A stretch of 64,000 nucleotides of DNA from the NCBI RefSeq assembly GCF_009208585.1, contig NZ_WFLN01000004.1:124001-188000 (forward strand), given 5' to 3'. Source of the DNA: Fluviispira multicolorata (GTDB lineage: Bacteria; Bdellovibrionota_B; Oligoflexia; Silvanigrellales; Silvanigrellaceae). The notes beneath the pieces are model-generated. The model had not been told where the DNA came from. It did no database searches and worked only from the letters and a program-made list of their open reading frames with translations. The translations under genes were made by a program, and so were the position numbers. Positions 1 to 8,667 of this stretch are shown one piece after another. Each line of letters begins with the position of its first letter. Position 1 is the stretch's first letter.

Positions 1-815
1 CAGAAGATGAAATTATTTATTTTGGATCATTAGACAATAATGTTTATGCTCTCTATTCACATGGGGATTTAAAGTGGAAATTTGCAACTGGAGACGAAGT
101 TTATTCGAGCCCAGTTATTTCTAAGGATGGTACGATTTATGTCGGTTCTAACGATCATAAGCTCTATGCCATAAATCCGAATGGGATAAAAAAGTGGGAA
201 TTTGTAACGGGTGGACCTATTTTTTCAGCAAAACCAGCAATCGGTAAGGATGGAACAATCTACATAGGTTCTAATGATTATAAACTTTATGCTATAAATC
301 CAGATGGAACAAAAAAGTGGGAATTTGCAACTCATGGTATGGTCTACTCTTCACCCGTATTTGCAAAAGATGGAACTATTTATTTTGGATCTTATGACCA
401 TAAATTGTATGCATTAAATGAAGATGGAACTAAGAAATGGGAGTATGAAGCAGATAAAAGTGTGCATGCATCGGCAACTGTTGCCGACGATGGAACTATT
501 TATTTTACTTCATATGATGCAAAACTTTATGCACTGTCTCCTGATGGAAAGAAATTATGGGATTTTATGACTGGAGGTTCTATCTACTCGAAACCACTTA
601 TTGGAAAAAATGGGCAAATATATATAGGCTCATTTGATAAAAATTTATATGAAATATCAAAAGAAGGTTTTAAAAACTGGGAATATAAATTAGGTGGATA
701 TATTTATACTAACCCTGTATTTGGAAAGAATGGGCAAATATATATAGGTTCATTTGATAATAAACTTTATGCAATTCAAAATAAAATAAATTATTTACCT
801 TCCCCATGGTATTAA
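1..815 (+). CDS. PQQ-type beta-propeller repeat protein, 5'-truncated by window
   Basis: The reading frame is open from the first base, so the true start lies before the window. The visible 270 residues are seven copies of a 40-41 residue repeat built around K-D-G-T-I-Y-x-G-S-x-D-x-K-L-Y-A-L, followed by N-P-D-G-T-K-K-W-E-F. Copies begin near bases 3, 123, 246, 366, 486, 606 and 726, and the last five are spaced exactly 120 bp apart. This is the PQQ-like/BamB-type beta-propeller blade signature. Such proteins are usually exported or periplasmic scaffolds or quinoprotein-like domains. The signal peptide and any other domain are outside the window, so location and job cannot be given. The stop overlaps the convergent peptidase gene by 4 bp. 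The high similarity between copies suggests recent repeat expansion. Confidence 0.85.
   Translation, partial: EDEIIYFGSLDNNVYALYSHGDLKWKFATGDEVYSSPVISKDGTIYVGSNDHKLYAINPNGIKKWEFVTGGPIFSAKPAIGKDGTIYIGSNDYKLYAINPDGTKKWEFATHGMVYSSPVFAKDGTIYFGSYDHKLYALNEDGTKKWEYEADKSVHASATVADDGTIYFTSYDAKLYALSPDGKKLWDFMTGGSIYSKPLIGKNGQIYIGSFDKNLYEISKEGFKNWEYKLGGYIYTNPVFGKNGQIYIGSFDNKLYAIQNKINYLPSPWY
3..800 (+). repeat. Tandem 120-bp coding repeats (beta-propeller blades)
   Basis: Seven in-frame tandem units of 120-123 bp can be read. The period is exactly 120 bp from base 246 to 726. The units encode beta-propeller blades and continue to the left edge of the window. Confidence 0.85.
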
Positions 816-2290
816 ACTTTTTTAAATTTAGCCAAGTCTTGCAACATATGAATTTGCCCAAATAGAGATTTTTTAAAGTCGGATAACAATAAACTTTCAT
901 TTTCGGAGTGTGCATTTGTATAAGGATCTTCAACTCCAACAAGAATTGCGGGTATAGATCCAAATTCATCGGATAGAGGTTGGACAAATGGAATGCTTGC
1001 ACCACAGCCAATAAATTGTGTTGTATGTCCATAACCTTTTTCTAATGAACGAGCTGCAATTTGATAGACATCTGCTTTGGGATCTGCAATTGACCACCAA
1101 TTGCTAGCAGATTCTGTTGTTACTTTAAGACGAAAACCCTGCGGACAAACAGCATTAATATGTTTTGTTAAAATATCTAAAACTTCTTGAGGCTTCATAT
1201 TTGGAACAATTCGAATAGAAACCCTTGCCCATGCAGCGTCTTGAATAATATTACTCACAAGCTTTTTACTGCCACTTTGAATTGCATTTATACTTAATGA
1301 TGGCTGTCTCCAAAGACGCTCTGCAAAATCTTTTTCTTGTGCAGTAAAGGGGAGTCCATTTAATAAGCCAGTTGCTCCTCTTGCAATATTTTCTAATTTT
1401 AATTTCGCAAAATTTTTGCGTTCTTCTTCTGTAAGTTGAAGAACATTATCGGTTAACCCTTTAATAGCTATGTTCCCTTGTTCATCGCATAAAGTAGCAA
1501 GTATTTTTGTGAGAGCAAAAACAGGGTCTGGCAGTATTCCTCCCCAAAGTCCAGAGTGCACAGGATGATCAAGAGCATCAACTTCAATGTCTACAGCAAC
1601 TAAACCACGGAGCGCGGTCGTGATACTTGGTATTCCTGAGTCAACATTGACACAGTCGGTAACAATAATTCCATCAGCTTTTAATTTTGCTTTGTGCTGA
1701 CGGACAAATGCAGCAAGGTTATTGCTACCAATTTCTTCTTCTCCTTCAATAAGAACTTTTACATTAACAGGTAATTCTCCTGCGGTTTTTAAATAAGCAG
1801 CTATTGCTGCAGAATGGGCGATGATTCCTGCTTTGTCATCTGCTGTTCCTCTTCCGTACAGGCGGCCATTTTTTTCAACAGGTTTAAAAGGATCTGTTTT
1901 CCATTTGTCTTCACGTCCAGGGGGCTGAACATCGTGGTGAGCATAAAGTAACAAAGTAGGTGCATCGGGTTTGTGGATCCATTCAGCGTAGACATAGGGA
2001 TGTATGCCCTTACCAAGTTCAAGTAATTCCACTTTTTCAAGCCCCGCACTTCGCAAAACTTCAGCTGTAGCTTCAGCACTGTGTTTCACTTCATTTTCGT
2101 CAAAACTTGCTAAACTTACACTTGGAATTTTCACTAGTTTTTTTAAACGATTTAATTCTTTTTCAATATTTTTTTCACAATAATCAAGTGCCTTTTGTGT
2201 TACTTGAGTTGGGGTTGTTAAAAAGAGTGGCTCACCTTTCTCATTTTTACATCCACATGTTGGGGAGTGAAGATGTTTTATACTTTTCAT
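812..2290 (-). CDS. M20 family metallopeptidase / dipeptidase
   Basis: This 492-residue protein has the complete metal-site motifs of the M20 zinc peptidases. HHDVQPPG (around residue 117) gives the first His and Asp, and GRGTADDKAG gives the bridging Asp. EGEEEIGS gives the catalytic Glu and its metal ligand, and N-A-H-S-E-N-E near the C-terminus gives the last His. The middle is the lid/dimerisation domain typical of dipeptidases and carnosinase-like enzymes. It should hydrolyse dipeptides or N-acyl amino acids in the cytoplasm, since no signal peptide is seen. Exact substrate is unknown. It is followed 10 bp downstream on the same strand by the J-domain gene's upstream neighbour region and ends 4 bp inside the convergent beta-propeller gene. 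Confidence 0.88.
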   Translation of the reverse strand: MKSIKHLHSPTCGCKNEKGEPLFLTTPTQVTQKALDYCEKNIEKELNRLKKLVKIPSVSLASFDENEVKHSAEATAEVLRSAGLEKVELLELGKGIHPYVYAEWIHKPDAPTLLLYAHHDVQPPGREDKWKTDPFKPVEKNGRLYGRGTADDKAGIIAHSAAIAAYLKTAGELPVNVKVLIEGEEEIGSNNLAAFVRQHKAKLKADGIIVTDCVNVDSGIPSITTALRGLVAVDIEVDALDHPVHSGLWGGILPDPVFALTKILATLCDEQGNIAIKGLTDNVLQLTEEERKNFAKLKLENIARGATGLLNGLPFTAQEKDFAERLWRQPSLSINAIQSGSKKLVSNIIQDAAWARVSIRIVPNMKPQEVLDILTKHINAVCPQGFRLKVTTESASNWWSIADPKADVYQIAARSLEKGYGHTTQFIGCGASIPFVQPLSDEFGSIPAILVGVEDPYTNAHSENESLLLSDFKKSLFGQIHMLQDLAKFKKV

Positions 2291-2300
2291 AGAGAATTCC

Positions 2301-2699
2301 TTATTTACTTTTTTTAACTATTTGCCACGCTTCGTTTAAATATTGCATTGCTTCTTGATTTGTAACATTATTTTTATCAGGATGCCAAAGTCGGGCACGT
2401 TCCAAATAAACTTTTCTCACTTCTTCAAATTCAGATTTTTCATTTGAACTTAAAAACTCAAAAGCCCACTTTAAAGTTCCTTTTGGAAATTTATTCGAAT
2501 TCTTTAAACAAATATCAAAGCTGTGATTATTTATATTTTTGTCTTCTCTTATTTTTTGTAACTCTTGAATAATTTCTTCTTTTTGTTTCAGTCGAAGTTG
2601 TTTTTCAAGTTTTTTTTGTTTTTTCTTCTCTAACTCAATTCTTTTTTCTTCAAAAGATTCGTCATCGATAAAATTGCTGCCCATGTTGGAAACATTCAC
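2301..2699 (-). CDS. Small protein with C-terminal J domain
   Basis: This 132-residue protein has a Lys/Glu-rich coiled-coil-like N-terminal half (residues 15-50) and a C-terminal J domain (about 70-130). The J domain carries the diagnostic HPD tripeptide in W-H-P-D-K-N. Through HPD it should stimulate an Hsp70 (DnaK) ATPase. It lacks the Gly/Phe, zinc-finger and substrate-binding regions of full DnaJ, so it is a specialised co-chaperone. An alternative start five codons downstream (M6) is possible; an AGG-rich Shine-Dalgarno lies just upstream of both starts. The gene lies 10 bp upstream of the M20 peptidase on the same strand and is divergent from the haem operon. Confidence 0.8.
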   Translation of the reverse strand: MNVSNMGSNFIDDESFEEKRIELEKKKQKKLEKQLRLKQKEEIIQELQKIREDKNINNHSFDICLKNSNKFPKGTLKWAFEFLSSNEKSEFEEVRKVYLERARLWHPDKNNVTNQEAMQYLNEAWQIVKKSK

Positions 2700-2717
2700 C
2701 TACTGTTATATATCAAT

Positions 2718-2746
2718 TTGACTTCAGTGTTCTTACGCTGGTTAAA
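2718..2746 (+). promoter_or_regulatory. Candidate sigma70-type promoter of the hem operon
   Basis: TTGACT at 2718-2723 is followed after 17 bases by GTTAAA at 2741-2746, just upstream of the hemX-like gene and divergent from the J-domain gene. The -35 is good and the -10 is poor. A purine-rich run (2748-2759) follows. Confidence 0.35.
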
Positions 2747-2800
2747 TGGGAGGAAGGGGTCCTGCCACTCACGCTTAAAGCACAGAGTTTGGATAATGAC

Positions 2801-3652
2801 ATGCAGAATCTGACAATTCAAGAAAACATTTTCCGTAATATATTCATGCTAGAAACGATTGCACGTATTGGAATGAGTTCTTTATATGGGTTTGCTGTTT
2901 TGAGTTTTGCTTACACACTCATTTTAAAATCGAGAAATGCACCACATTCTGAAAAATTTCATTTGTTAGCACGTGCTTTCTTTTTATTAGCAACTTCTTT
3001 TACAATCGTATATGGAACTCTCGAATTTATCTTTCCAGTTAATTCTTTAACAACACAAGTATATACCGTAATATGTCTTGTGTTGTCAGTTGCCGTTATT
3101 GTCGTAGATAGAGGAAAAGAGGGTTTACCTGCATTTTCATTTCTTGTCGGTGCACTGACATTTTTATTTGCAACGATAACTCCTTTTCTCGATCCCACAC
3201 CTCTTTACAATGCGGCATCAGGTGATTGGTTGGTATTTCTTCACATTGGTACGGCTGCATTGGGAGAAGCAATTTTTGTCGCCGCTTTTTGTGCATCTCT
3301 TTTATATTTGAGAGAATATAGAAAATTAAAGCAAAAAAAATTAGGAAAAGTATCTTCACCTATCAGTCTTGCATCGCTTGAAAAACTGGTTGAACGTTCT
3401 TCACTTATTGGTTTGACTTTTATAACTATTAGTTTGTTATCAGGATTGGCCTTGATTTTTATCGGTAAAGTGACTGTGCAAGTTGGGATTATTAAAATAC
3501 TCTGGGCGTTTTTGGTTTGGGGATGGTATGTGATGACCATCTTTGGTAGGAGTCTGTGGGGTTGGCGGGGTCGCAAAGGAGCACGCTTTACAGTTTTTGG
3601 GATGCTATTATTGCTTATTGGTTTATTTGGAACGATTTGGCAGTACTTTTAA
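2801..3652 (+). CDS. hemX: HemX/CcsA-type cytochrome c assembly membrane protein
   Basis: This is a polytopic membrane protein of about 283 residues with seven or eight hydrophobic segments. It resembles the CcsA/ResC/HemX family, whose members handle haem for cytochrome c maturation or modulate glutamyl-tRNA reductase levels. The family features seen are L-H-I-G-T-A-A-L-G in a central helix and the C-terminal W-G-W-Y/R-S-L-W-G-W-R region. Its place at the head of hemA-hemC-hemD matches hemX of other haem operons, so HemX is preferred over CcsA proper. The ATG at 2801 has only a weak ribosome site. TTG at 2789 is possible, and the best Shine-Dalgarno (GGAGG at 2749-2753) is placed for a CTG at 2762. 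Confidence 0.75.
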   Translation: MQNLTIQENIFRNIFMLETIARIGMSSLYGFAVLSFAYTLILKSRNAPHSEKFHLLARAFFLLATSFTIVYGTLEFIFPVNSLTTQVYTVICLVLSVAVIVVDRGKEGLPAFSFLVGALTFLFATITPFLDPTPLYNAASGDWLVFLHIGTAALGEAIFVAAFCASLLYLREYRKLKQKKLGKVSSPISLASLEKLVERSSLIGLTFITISLLSGLALIFIGKVTVQVGIIKILWAFLVWGWYVMTIFGRSLWGWRGRKGARFTVFGMLLLLIGLFGTIWQYF

Positions 3653-3675
3653 AAGTAGAAAGAATATTGTTACTT

Positions 3676-4731
3676 ATGAAGAAAAGAGTTCTTATTTATC
3701 ATACTGGAGGAACTTTTGGAATGGCATTGGGTGATACCTTGGCTGCTCAAAAGCAATCCCCACATTTTTTAGAAGATCTTTTGCAGCGCGTGCCCGAGTT
3801 GCCTTCTCTTGCAAAAATCGAATTAAGAATTCTTTGTAATATAGATTCTTCCGATGCAAATCAAAAGCTTTGGTGTTTGCTTGCAAATGCCATTCAGGAA
3901 GATTGGAATGATTTTGATGGATTTGTTATTATTCATGGCACAGATACCATGGCTTTTAGTGCAACAGCATTGGCTTTTATCTTGCAAGGATTAACAAAAT
4001 CCATTGTTTTTACCGGTTCTCAACGCCCAATCAGCGCAATGCGCTCAGATGCTCGTGTGAATATTATCGATGCTGTGGAGCTTGCCACCCGTGGAATACC
4101 TGAAGTGATGGTTTGTTTTGACAGTGAAATACACAGAGCAACTCGTGTCACAAAATACAGCAACGAACATCTTTACGCATTTAAAAGCTATAATGCTCCT
4201 GTTATTGGAAGTTTGGGAGTAAACTTTAAAATCAAGCGAAAAATTTTAAATTCAATAATTCCTTTTGCAAAAAGACATATGCCAGTGGTAAATACAAATT
4301 CAAATAGTAATATTGCATCACTGCTTTGTGTTCCTGGTGTTATGCCTTCAGATTCATTTATTGAATCACTCTTAAATTCAATAGAGGGCCTGATTGTTCA
4401 GGGTTTTGGATCAGGAAATCTGCCCGTAACAGAAAAAAACTGGCTTAATCTTTGTCAAAAAGCCTTACTTAAAAAAATACCAGTGGTGATGTCTACCCAA
4501 TGTGAATCTGGAGCTGTTTCATTAGATTTATATGAAAATGGTAGAATATTTTCTGATTTAGGTGTTATTTCTGCATTAGATATGACATTTGAAGCTGCAA
4601 GCGTAAAATTAATGATTATGCTTGGACGAAAAATCTCTTTTGAAAAAAGACATGAATTTTTTGCAACACCACTTGCATTTGAATGCACTCCTGTTTCTAA
4701 GAATAAAGAAGATATAGGAACAAGAAAATGA
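3676..4731 (+). CDS. ansA: L-asparaginase, type I
   Basis: The 351-residue product begins K-K-R-V-L-I-Y-H-T-G-G-T-F-G-M, the N-terminal asparaginase signature with nucleophile Thr13. HGTDT follows (Thr89, Asp90), then F-T-G-S-Q-R-P and the R-S-D-A-R-N region. No signal peptide is seen, which fits the cytoplasmic type I enzyme that converts asparagine to aspartate and ammonia. The frame extends upstream to 3556, but homology starts at 3676, just after the hemX-like stop. The gene ends ATGA, overlapping the hemA start by 4 bp, so it is translationally coupled to hemA. An asparaginase inside a haem operon is unusual. A role in supplying amino acids for glutamate-derived precursor is speculation. 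Confidence 0.9.
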   Translation: MKKRVLIYHTGGTFGMALGDTLAAQKQSPHFLEDLLQRVPELPSLAKIELRILCNIDSSDANQKLWCLLANAIQEDWNDFDGFVIIHGTDTMAFSATALAFILQGLTKSIVFTGSQRPISAMRSDARVNIIDAVELATRGIPEVMVCFDSEIHRATRVTKYSNEHLYAFKSYNAPVIGSLGVNFKIKRKILNSIIPFAKRHMPVVNTNSNSNIASLLCVPGVMPSDSFIESLLNSIEGLIVQGFGSGNLPVTEKNWLNLCQKALLKKIPVVMSTQCESGAVSLDLYENGRIFSDLGVISALDMTFEAASVKLMIMLGRKISFEKRHEFFATPLAFECTPVSKNKEDIGTRK

Positions 4732-6116
4732 AGCAATCGCAATTTTTTGCATACAGTGGAGCTCATTTTAAAACATGTCCCGTAGAAATGCGAGAGGCAT
4801 GGGCTTCTGTGGGTTCTCTGGATAATATAAAGTATATTTTGCAAAAAATATCTCCATTACAGACAATTGAATTTGTTATAATTAGTACTTGCAATCGCTT
4901 TGATATTTGTTTCTTTGGAATTATTTCACAACATCAAATTATAAATATTTTTTCAGAACTTTTAAGTGTTTATAATAATAATTTAAATTTAATAAGCAAA
5001 AGTTTTTCAAAAGATTATATTGAAAAATTTCTGCATATTGACTTTGATGCAGATGCATTGCGAACATTATATAAAGTAACAACAAGCTTAGACTCGTTAG
5101 TACTTGGCGAGTCCCAGATTTTAGGACAAGTTAAAGATGCTTATTTAAGAGCATGTGAATTTGGTTCTGCTCAAAATCAAGCATCTGCTATTTTTAGCCG
5201 TAATTTTCGGGTGGCTAAAAAAGTTCGAACTGAAACAGAAATTGGCCGCAATGGCATATCTATTGGACATGCTGCTATCGACGTTATTTCGCGTGTTTTT
5301 GATGGTGTACAAGATAAAAAAATTGTTATTTTTGGTGCAGGCGAAATGTCCCGTATTACAGCTCAACATCTGATTGTTTCCAATGCCAAAAGTGTTTATA
5401 TTGCTAATAGAACTTTTGCAAAAGCAGAAAAACTTGCTCTTGAATTGGGAGAAGCTTGGCCGCTTGAATTGGATGATGCTCTGCAACGAATTTCTGAGTT
5501 TGATATTTGTATAGCTGCTGCTTCTGGTAATAATTTTATTATAGAAAAAAATCATTTAAAAGATTATTCAAAAAAAAGGCATGGAAAACTTTCTGTAATG
5601 GTTGACATCAGTGTGCCACGAAAAATCGATCCTACAGTTTCTGAATTTGATAATCTTTTCTTATTTAATGTCGATGATCTCGATTCCGTGATGGAGAAAA
5701 ATAGACAAAATCGACGGATGGCGGCACAACAAGCTGAAAAAATAATTGAAGAAGAAGTTCGTGATTTTATTTTGTTCTGTAAACAAAAAGAAAATCTTGC
5801 TAATGTAGGTCGTTTTCACAGTTGGGTTAAAAATGTTACAGATTACGAATTGTCACGTTATATTAGAGATATTAATAATGGTAAAGTTGTTAATCAATCA
5901 GTTGTTTCTGATGCAATTGCCAAAAAAATAGTATCTAATACAGCATTGCTGGCAAGAAATAATATAAAAGTGGATGGCGATGACAATTCAGTAGGAGATC
6001 TTCTAGAATTTTTATTTCGTCTGTCAGAACAACCGTTATTACCAGAAAATATTCAAAAAGAAGATAATATTGTAAAACTACCAATTAAACCATCTGCAAA
6101 AGCAGGAGGAATTTAA
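4728..6116 (+). CDS. hemA: Glutamyl-tRNA reductase
   Basis: This 462-residue enzyme makes glutamate-1-semialdehyde from Glu-tRNA, the first step of the C5 haem pathway. I-S-T-C-N-R-F-D holds the catalytic Cys55. L-D-S-L-V-L-G-E-S-Q-I-L-G-Q is the family signature. G-A-G-E-M-S (about residue 204) is the NADPH-binding Rossmann turn, and the C-terminal third is the helical dimerisation domain. The start overlaps the asparaginase stop (ATGA). hemC follows after 60 bp. Confidence 0.97.
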   Translation: MKQSQFFAYSGAHFKTCPVEMREAWASVGSLDNIKYILQKISPLQTIEFVIISTCNRFDICFFGIISQHQIINIFSELLSVYNNNLNLISKSFSKDYIEKFLHIDFDADALRTLYKVTTSLDSLVLGESQILGQVKDAYLRACEFGSAQNQASAIFSRNFRVAKKVRTETEIGRNGISIGHAAIDVISRVFDGVQDKKIVIFGAGEMSRITAQHLIVSNAKSVYIANRTFAKAEKLALELGEAWPLELDDALQRISEFDICIAAASGNNFIIEKNHLKDYSKKRHGKLSVMVDISVPRKIDPTVSEFDNLFLFNVDDLDSVMEKNRQNRRMAAQQAEKIIEEEVRDFILFCKQKENLANVGRFHSWVKNVTDYELSRYIRDINNGKVVNQSVVSDAIAKKIVSNTALLARNNIKVDGDDNSVGDLLEFLFRLSEQPLLPENIQKEDNIVKLPIKPSAKAGGI

Positions 6117-6150
6117 ATAATTTTAGATAAGAAATTTTTTAAAATTATTT
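6115..6150 (+). repeat. AT-only inverted repeat between hemA and hemC
   Basis: An 11-bp perfect inverted repeat, AAATAATTTTA (6115-6125) and TAAAATTATTT (6140-6150), overlaps the hemA stop. It contains no G or C, so it would form a weak intercistronic hairpin; function is unknown. Confidence 0.35.
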
Positions 6151-6176
6151 AATTCTGAAAGAAAGTTTTTATTTTT

Positions 6177-7268
6177 ATGAATTCAGTCGTTCAAATTGCA
6201 ACGCGAAAAAGCCCTTTAGCTCTTTGGCAAGCGCTTACAACTCAAAAATTATTAGTTGATTTAGGTCTAAATGCAGAGATTTTCCCTGTAGTAACAACAG
6301 GGGATAAAATGCAAAAATCTCAACTTGCTGATGTACATCTTAATTCAGACGGACAAAATCATTTAAATACAGGTAAGGGTCTTTTTATTAAAGAAATACA
6401 AGAAGCACTTTTAAATGGGCAGGCACAAGTTGCTGTGCACAGTATGAAAGATCTTCCTGTAACTCAAACAAATGGATTAAGTATTGTGTCGGTTTTACCA
6501 AGGGCTGGTGCACGCGATTTTTTAATACTTTCTCCCATGGTTATTGAACAGTTGGGTTTAGATAAAAAATCAGATTCTGATCTTAAAAAATTACCATTCC
6601 AAGAACTAAAAGCACTCTTGTTGTCGAGTTCTAAATTCTGTGAGAATGTAATTGGAACAACAAGTTCTAGAAGACAAATGCTTTTTAGAAAGTATATAAA
6701 AAAAGATCTCAATCTACAGATTTTGCGTGGAAATGTAGATTCGCGACTCAAGCGCCTACGTAATAATGAATTTGCAGCTATTGTGTTAGCTGAAGCTGGC
6801 CTTGAGCGTCTCGGACTTTTATCAAATAGTGATATGTTTCCTCTCCCTTTGGAGACCTTTATTCCTGCCACTGCTCAAGGTGTTATTGCAGTTGAGATAG
6901 CAGATACCAATGAAGACTTAAAAGAACAAATTGCACAATTGTGTTGCCATAAAACTGCTTTGTATGCAGCTGTGGAGCGGTTGGTTTTGTTTTTACTAGA
7001 TGGAGATTGCCATTCTTCAATTGGTATTCATTTAAATGAGTACTCTTTATTTATTATCTGTGCACGTGATGGAAAATCGTGTGAAACAAAAATTATTTTA
7101 AATAAAAAAGATATGGATCAACTTAAAATAATTTTTGAAAAAAATCAGTTTATTTATTCTTCTTTTTTTAAAGAGCTCTGCTCTTCTGTTTTTGCTCAAA
7201 AAATTCACAGTATATTATTAAAAAATAACTTTGCTGAAGTCAGTGAAGTGAATTCAATTAAATTTTGA
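6177..7268 (+). CDS. hemC: Hydroxymethylbilane synthase (porphobilinogen deaminase)
   Basis: The 363-residue enzyme joins four porphobilinogens into hydroxymethylbilane in the cytoplasm. A-T-R-K-S-P-L-A-L-W-Q at the N-terminus, V-H-S-M-K-D-L-P and the R-G-N-V-D-S-R-L-K-R substrate-binding arginines are all present. The dipyrromethane cofactor should attach to Cys278 in L-L-D-G-D-C-H-S-S-I-G. The protein is about 50 residues longer than the E. coli enzyme, mainly through loops at residues 50-60 and 120-155 and a longer C-terminus. It sits between hemA and hemD in one transcription unit. Confidence 0.95.
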   Translation: MNSVVQIATRKSPLALWQALTTQKLLVDLGLNAEIFPVVTTGDKMQKSQLADVHLNSDGQNHLNTGKGLFIKEIQEALLNGQAQVAVHSMKDLPVTQTNGLSIVSVLPRAGARDFLILSPMVIEQLGLDKKSDSDLKKLPFQELKALLLSSSKFCENVIGTTSSRRQMLFRKYIKKDLNLQILRGNVDSRLKRLRNNEFAAIVLAEAGLERLGLLSNSDMFPLPLETFIPATAQGVIAVEIADTNEDLKEQIAQLCCHKTALYAAVERLVLFLLDGDCHSSIGIHLNEYSLFIICARDGKSCETKIILNKKDMDQLKIIFEKNQFIYSSFFKELCSSVFAQKIHSILLKNNFAEVSEVNSIKF

Positions 7269-7279
7269 AAGTGTAAGGA

Positions 7280-8023
7280 ATGGAGAATAAAAATCAGGTC
7301 ATTCATATTGAGTGTGGAGTGCTAGGTGATGTTGCACGTAATTCTTCACATTTTTTTTGGCCTGTTTTTCAATTCAAAATTTTACAGACGAATTGGTCTC
7401 CTCCTCAAAATGAAAATTTTTCTATTATTTTTACAAGCAAAATTGCATTAAATTCTTTTTATTCTCATGTTTTACCAAAGTATACATGTAAGAATTTTTG
7501 GAATAATTTAGTCTCAATTTGCGCTGTTGGCAATAATACAGCTGAGCTTGTAAAAAAAACTTTACCCGATTATTTTTTTAAGCAAACTAAAGAAGTTTTT
7601 TCTCCATTACAAAAAAATGGGCTGCAACCTATACTTTTAAGAAGAGAGCTCTTTTCAAAGTGTTCTCAGGTGTTCATTTTTACTTCTCAGCTTGGAAAAT
7701 CATTTCAAATAGTTGACGATATGAAAGATCAATGTCACTTTCAATGTGAAGTGGTTCCTCTTTATACTTTAATTGAAACAAATATTGAATTTAAAGAAAC
7801 ATCTTTCCATACCAAGTTGCAACTTGAAAAGAAATCAAATCAACAATTGGTATTTTATTGTCGTTCAGGACAAATTCTTAAAAGAGTTGTTTCTTTATTG
7901 GTTCAACTTTTTAATGTAACCGAAGCGGGTAAGTTACCTTCTTTTGTCTTTTTTTCGACTTGGGAGCAATCTGCGAATGAACTTCTTTTAGAGCTGAATC
8001 TAATTGACAGAAAAATCTCTTAG
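7280..8023 (+). CDS. hemD: Probable uroporphyrinogen-III synthase
   Basis: This 247-residue protein follows hemC by 11 bp. HemD is poorly conserved in sequence, so position carries much of the weight. Visible family-like features are A-V-G-N-N-T-A-E-L-V (residues 80-90), matching the usual A-V-G-x-x-T-A-x-x-L turn, then V-V-P-L-Y-T in the middle and the F-F-S-T-W-E-Q-S-A-N-E-L segment near the end. The predicted role is cyclisation of hydroxymethylbilane with ring-D inversion. The Shine-Dalgarno AAGGA directly abuts the ATG, so translation may depend on coupling to hemC. No hemB or hemL is in the window. Confidence 0.78.
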   Translation: MENKNQVIHIECGVLGDVARNSSHFFWPVFQFKILQTNWSPPQNENFSIIFTSKIALNSFYSHVLPKYTCKNFWNNLVSICAVGNNTAELVKKTLPDYFFKQTKEVFSPLQKNGLQPILLRRELFSKCSQVFIFTSQLGKSFQIVDDMKDQCHFQCEVVPLYTLIETNIEFKETSFHTKLQLEKKSNQQLVFYCRSGQILKRVVSLLVQLFNVTEAGKLPSFVFFSTWEQSANELLLELNLIDRKIS

Positions 8024-8126
8024 TGACAGTTTTAGGTTGTGTACTTTTTTAATAAAAAGGTCACGTACTTGGAAAGAAGGTATTATTGAGTATTGAAAAT
8101 ACCAAGCTTACTTGAGGTAATAACAA

Positions 8127-8639
8127 ATGAAGCAGTCTGAAAAACTCTGGATCCAAAATCTTGCGAGAGTCAGCCTTGGAAAAACTTTAAAAGCTTCTCA
8201 TGCTGCGCAGATGATTCAACAATCTGTGAGTGTTTTTTTTGAAGAACTCTGTTCGCTCATGATCAATTACTCTAATTATTTTAATGAACTCATTGCGGAA
8301 ACAAAGCCTCAAGATTGCAATCGTATCTTTCAAACGAGTCAACCCCGTCCTGGACTGATCGTCCTAAAGGGAGGGGATAAAATGATTATTTCCCTTGAAG
8401 GAAAAATGATTCGTGTCAGAACAGTGCAAGTACATATAAATTGCGAAAGAAATTTCCAATCTTACGATTTTGAACCCAAGCAAAATGAAGTGGGTGCGGT
8501 TGTTTGGAATTGTATAAATGACGGGCAAATTGTAAACCCACAATTGGTAGCAGAACATTATCTGACTTCTTTTCTTGTGTCAGGTTGTCGTGCTATTTCC
8601 CAAACATTACGATTGGTCGCAGTGGCGTCCCATCCGTAA
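8127..8639 (+). CDS. Uncharacterised 170-residue cytoplasmic protein
   Basis: I do not recognise this family. The protein has no signal peptide or membrane segment. An N-terminal helical part (residues 1-65) is followed by a mixed alpha/beta part with K-G-G-D-K-M-I-I-S-L-E-G-K-M-I-R-V-R-T and five cysteines in total. GAGG at 8114-8117 with a 9-base spacer supports the ATG. It lies between hemD (104 bp upstream) and bolA (28 bp downstream), so it is probably transcribed with bolA and grxD. A link to haem or iron-sulfur metabolism is only suggested by position. Confidence 0.65.
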   Translation: MKQSEKLWIQNLARVSLGKTLKASHAAQMIQQSVSVFFEELCSLMINYSNYFNELIAETKPQDCNRIFQTSQPRPGLIVLKGGDKMIISLEGKMIRVRTVQVHINCERNFQSYDFEPKQNEVGAVVWNCINDGQIVNPQLVAEHYLTSFLVSGCRAISQTLRLVAVASHP

Positions 8640-8667
8640 GATTATTTAATTTTTGAGGTTTTTTTTA

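Noticed and set aside
812..815. 4-bp convergent overlap as a frameshift between two halves of one gene
   Set aside because: The two genes are on opposite strands, each with complete, unrelated domain features at its end.
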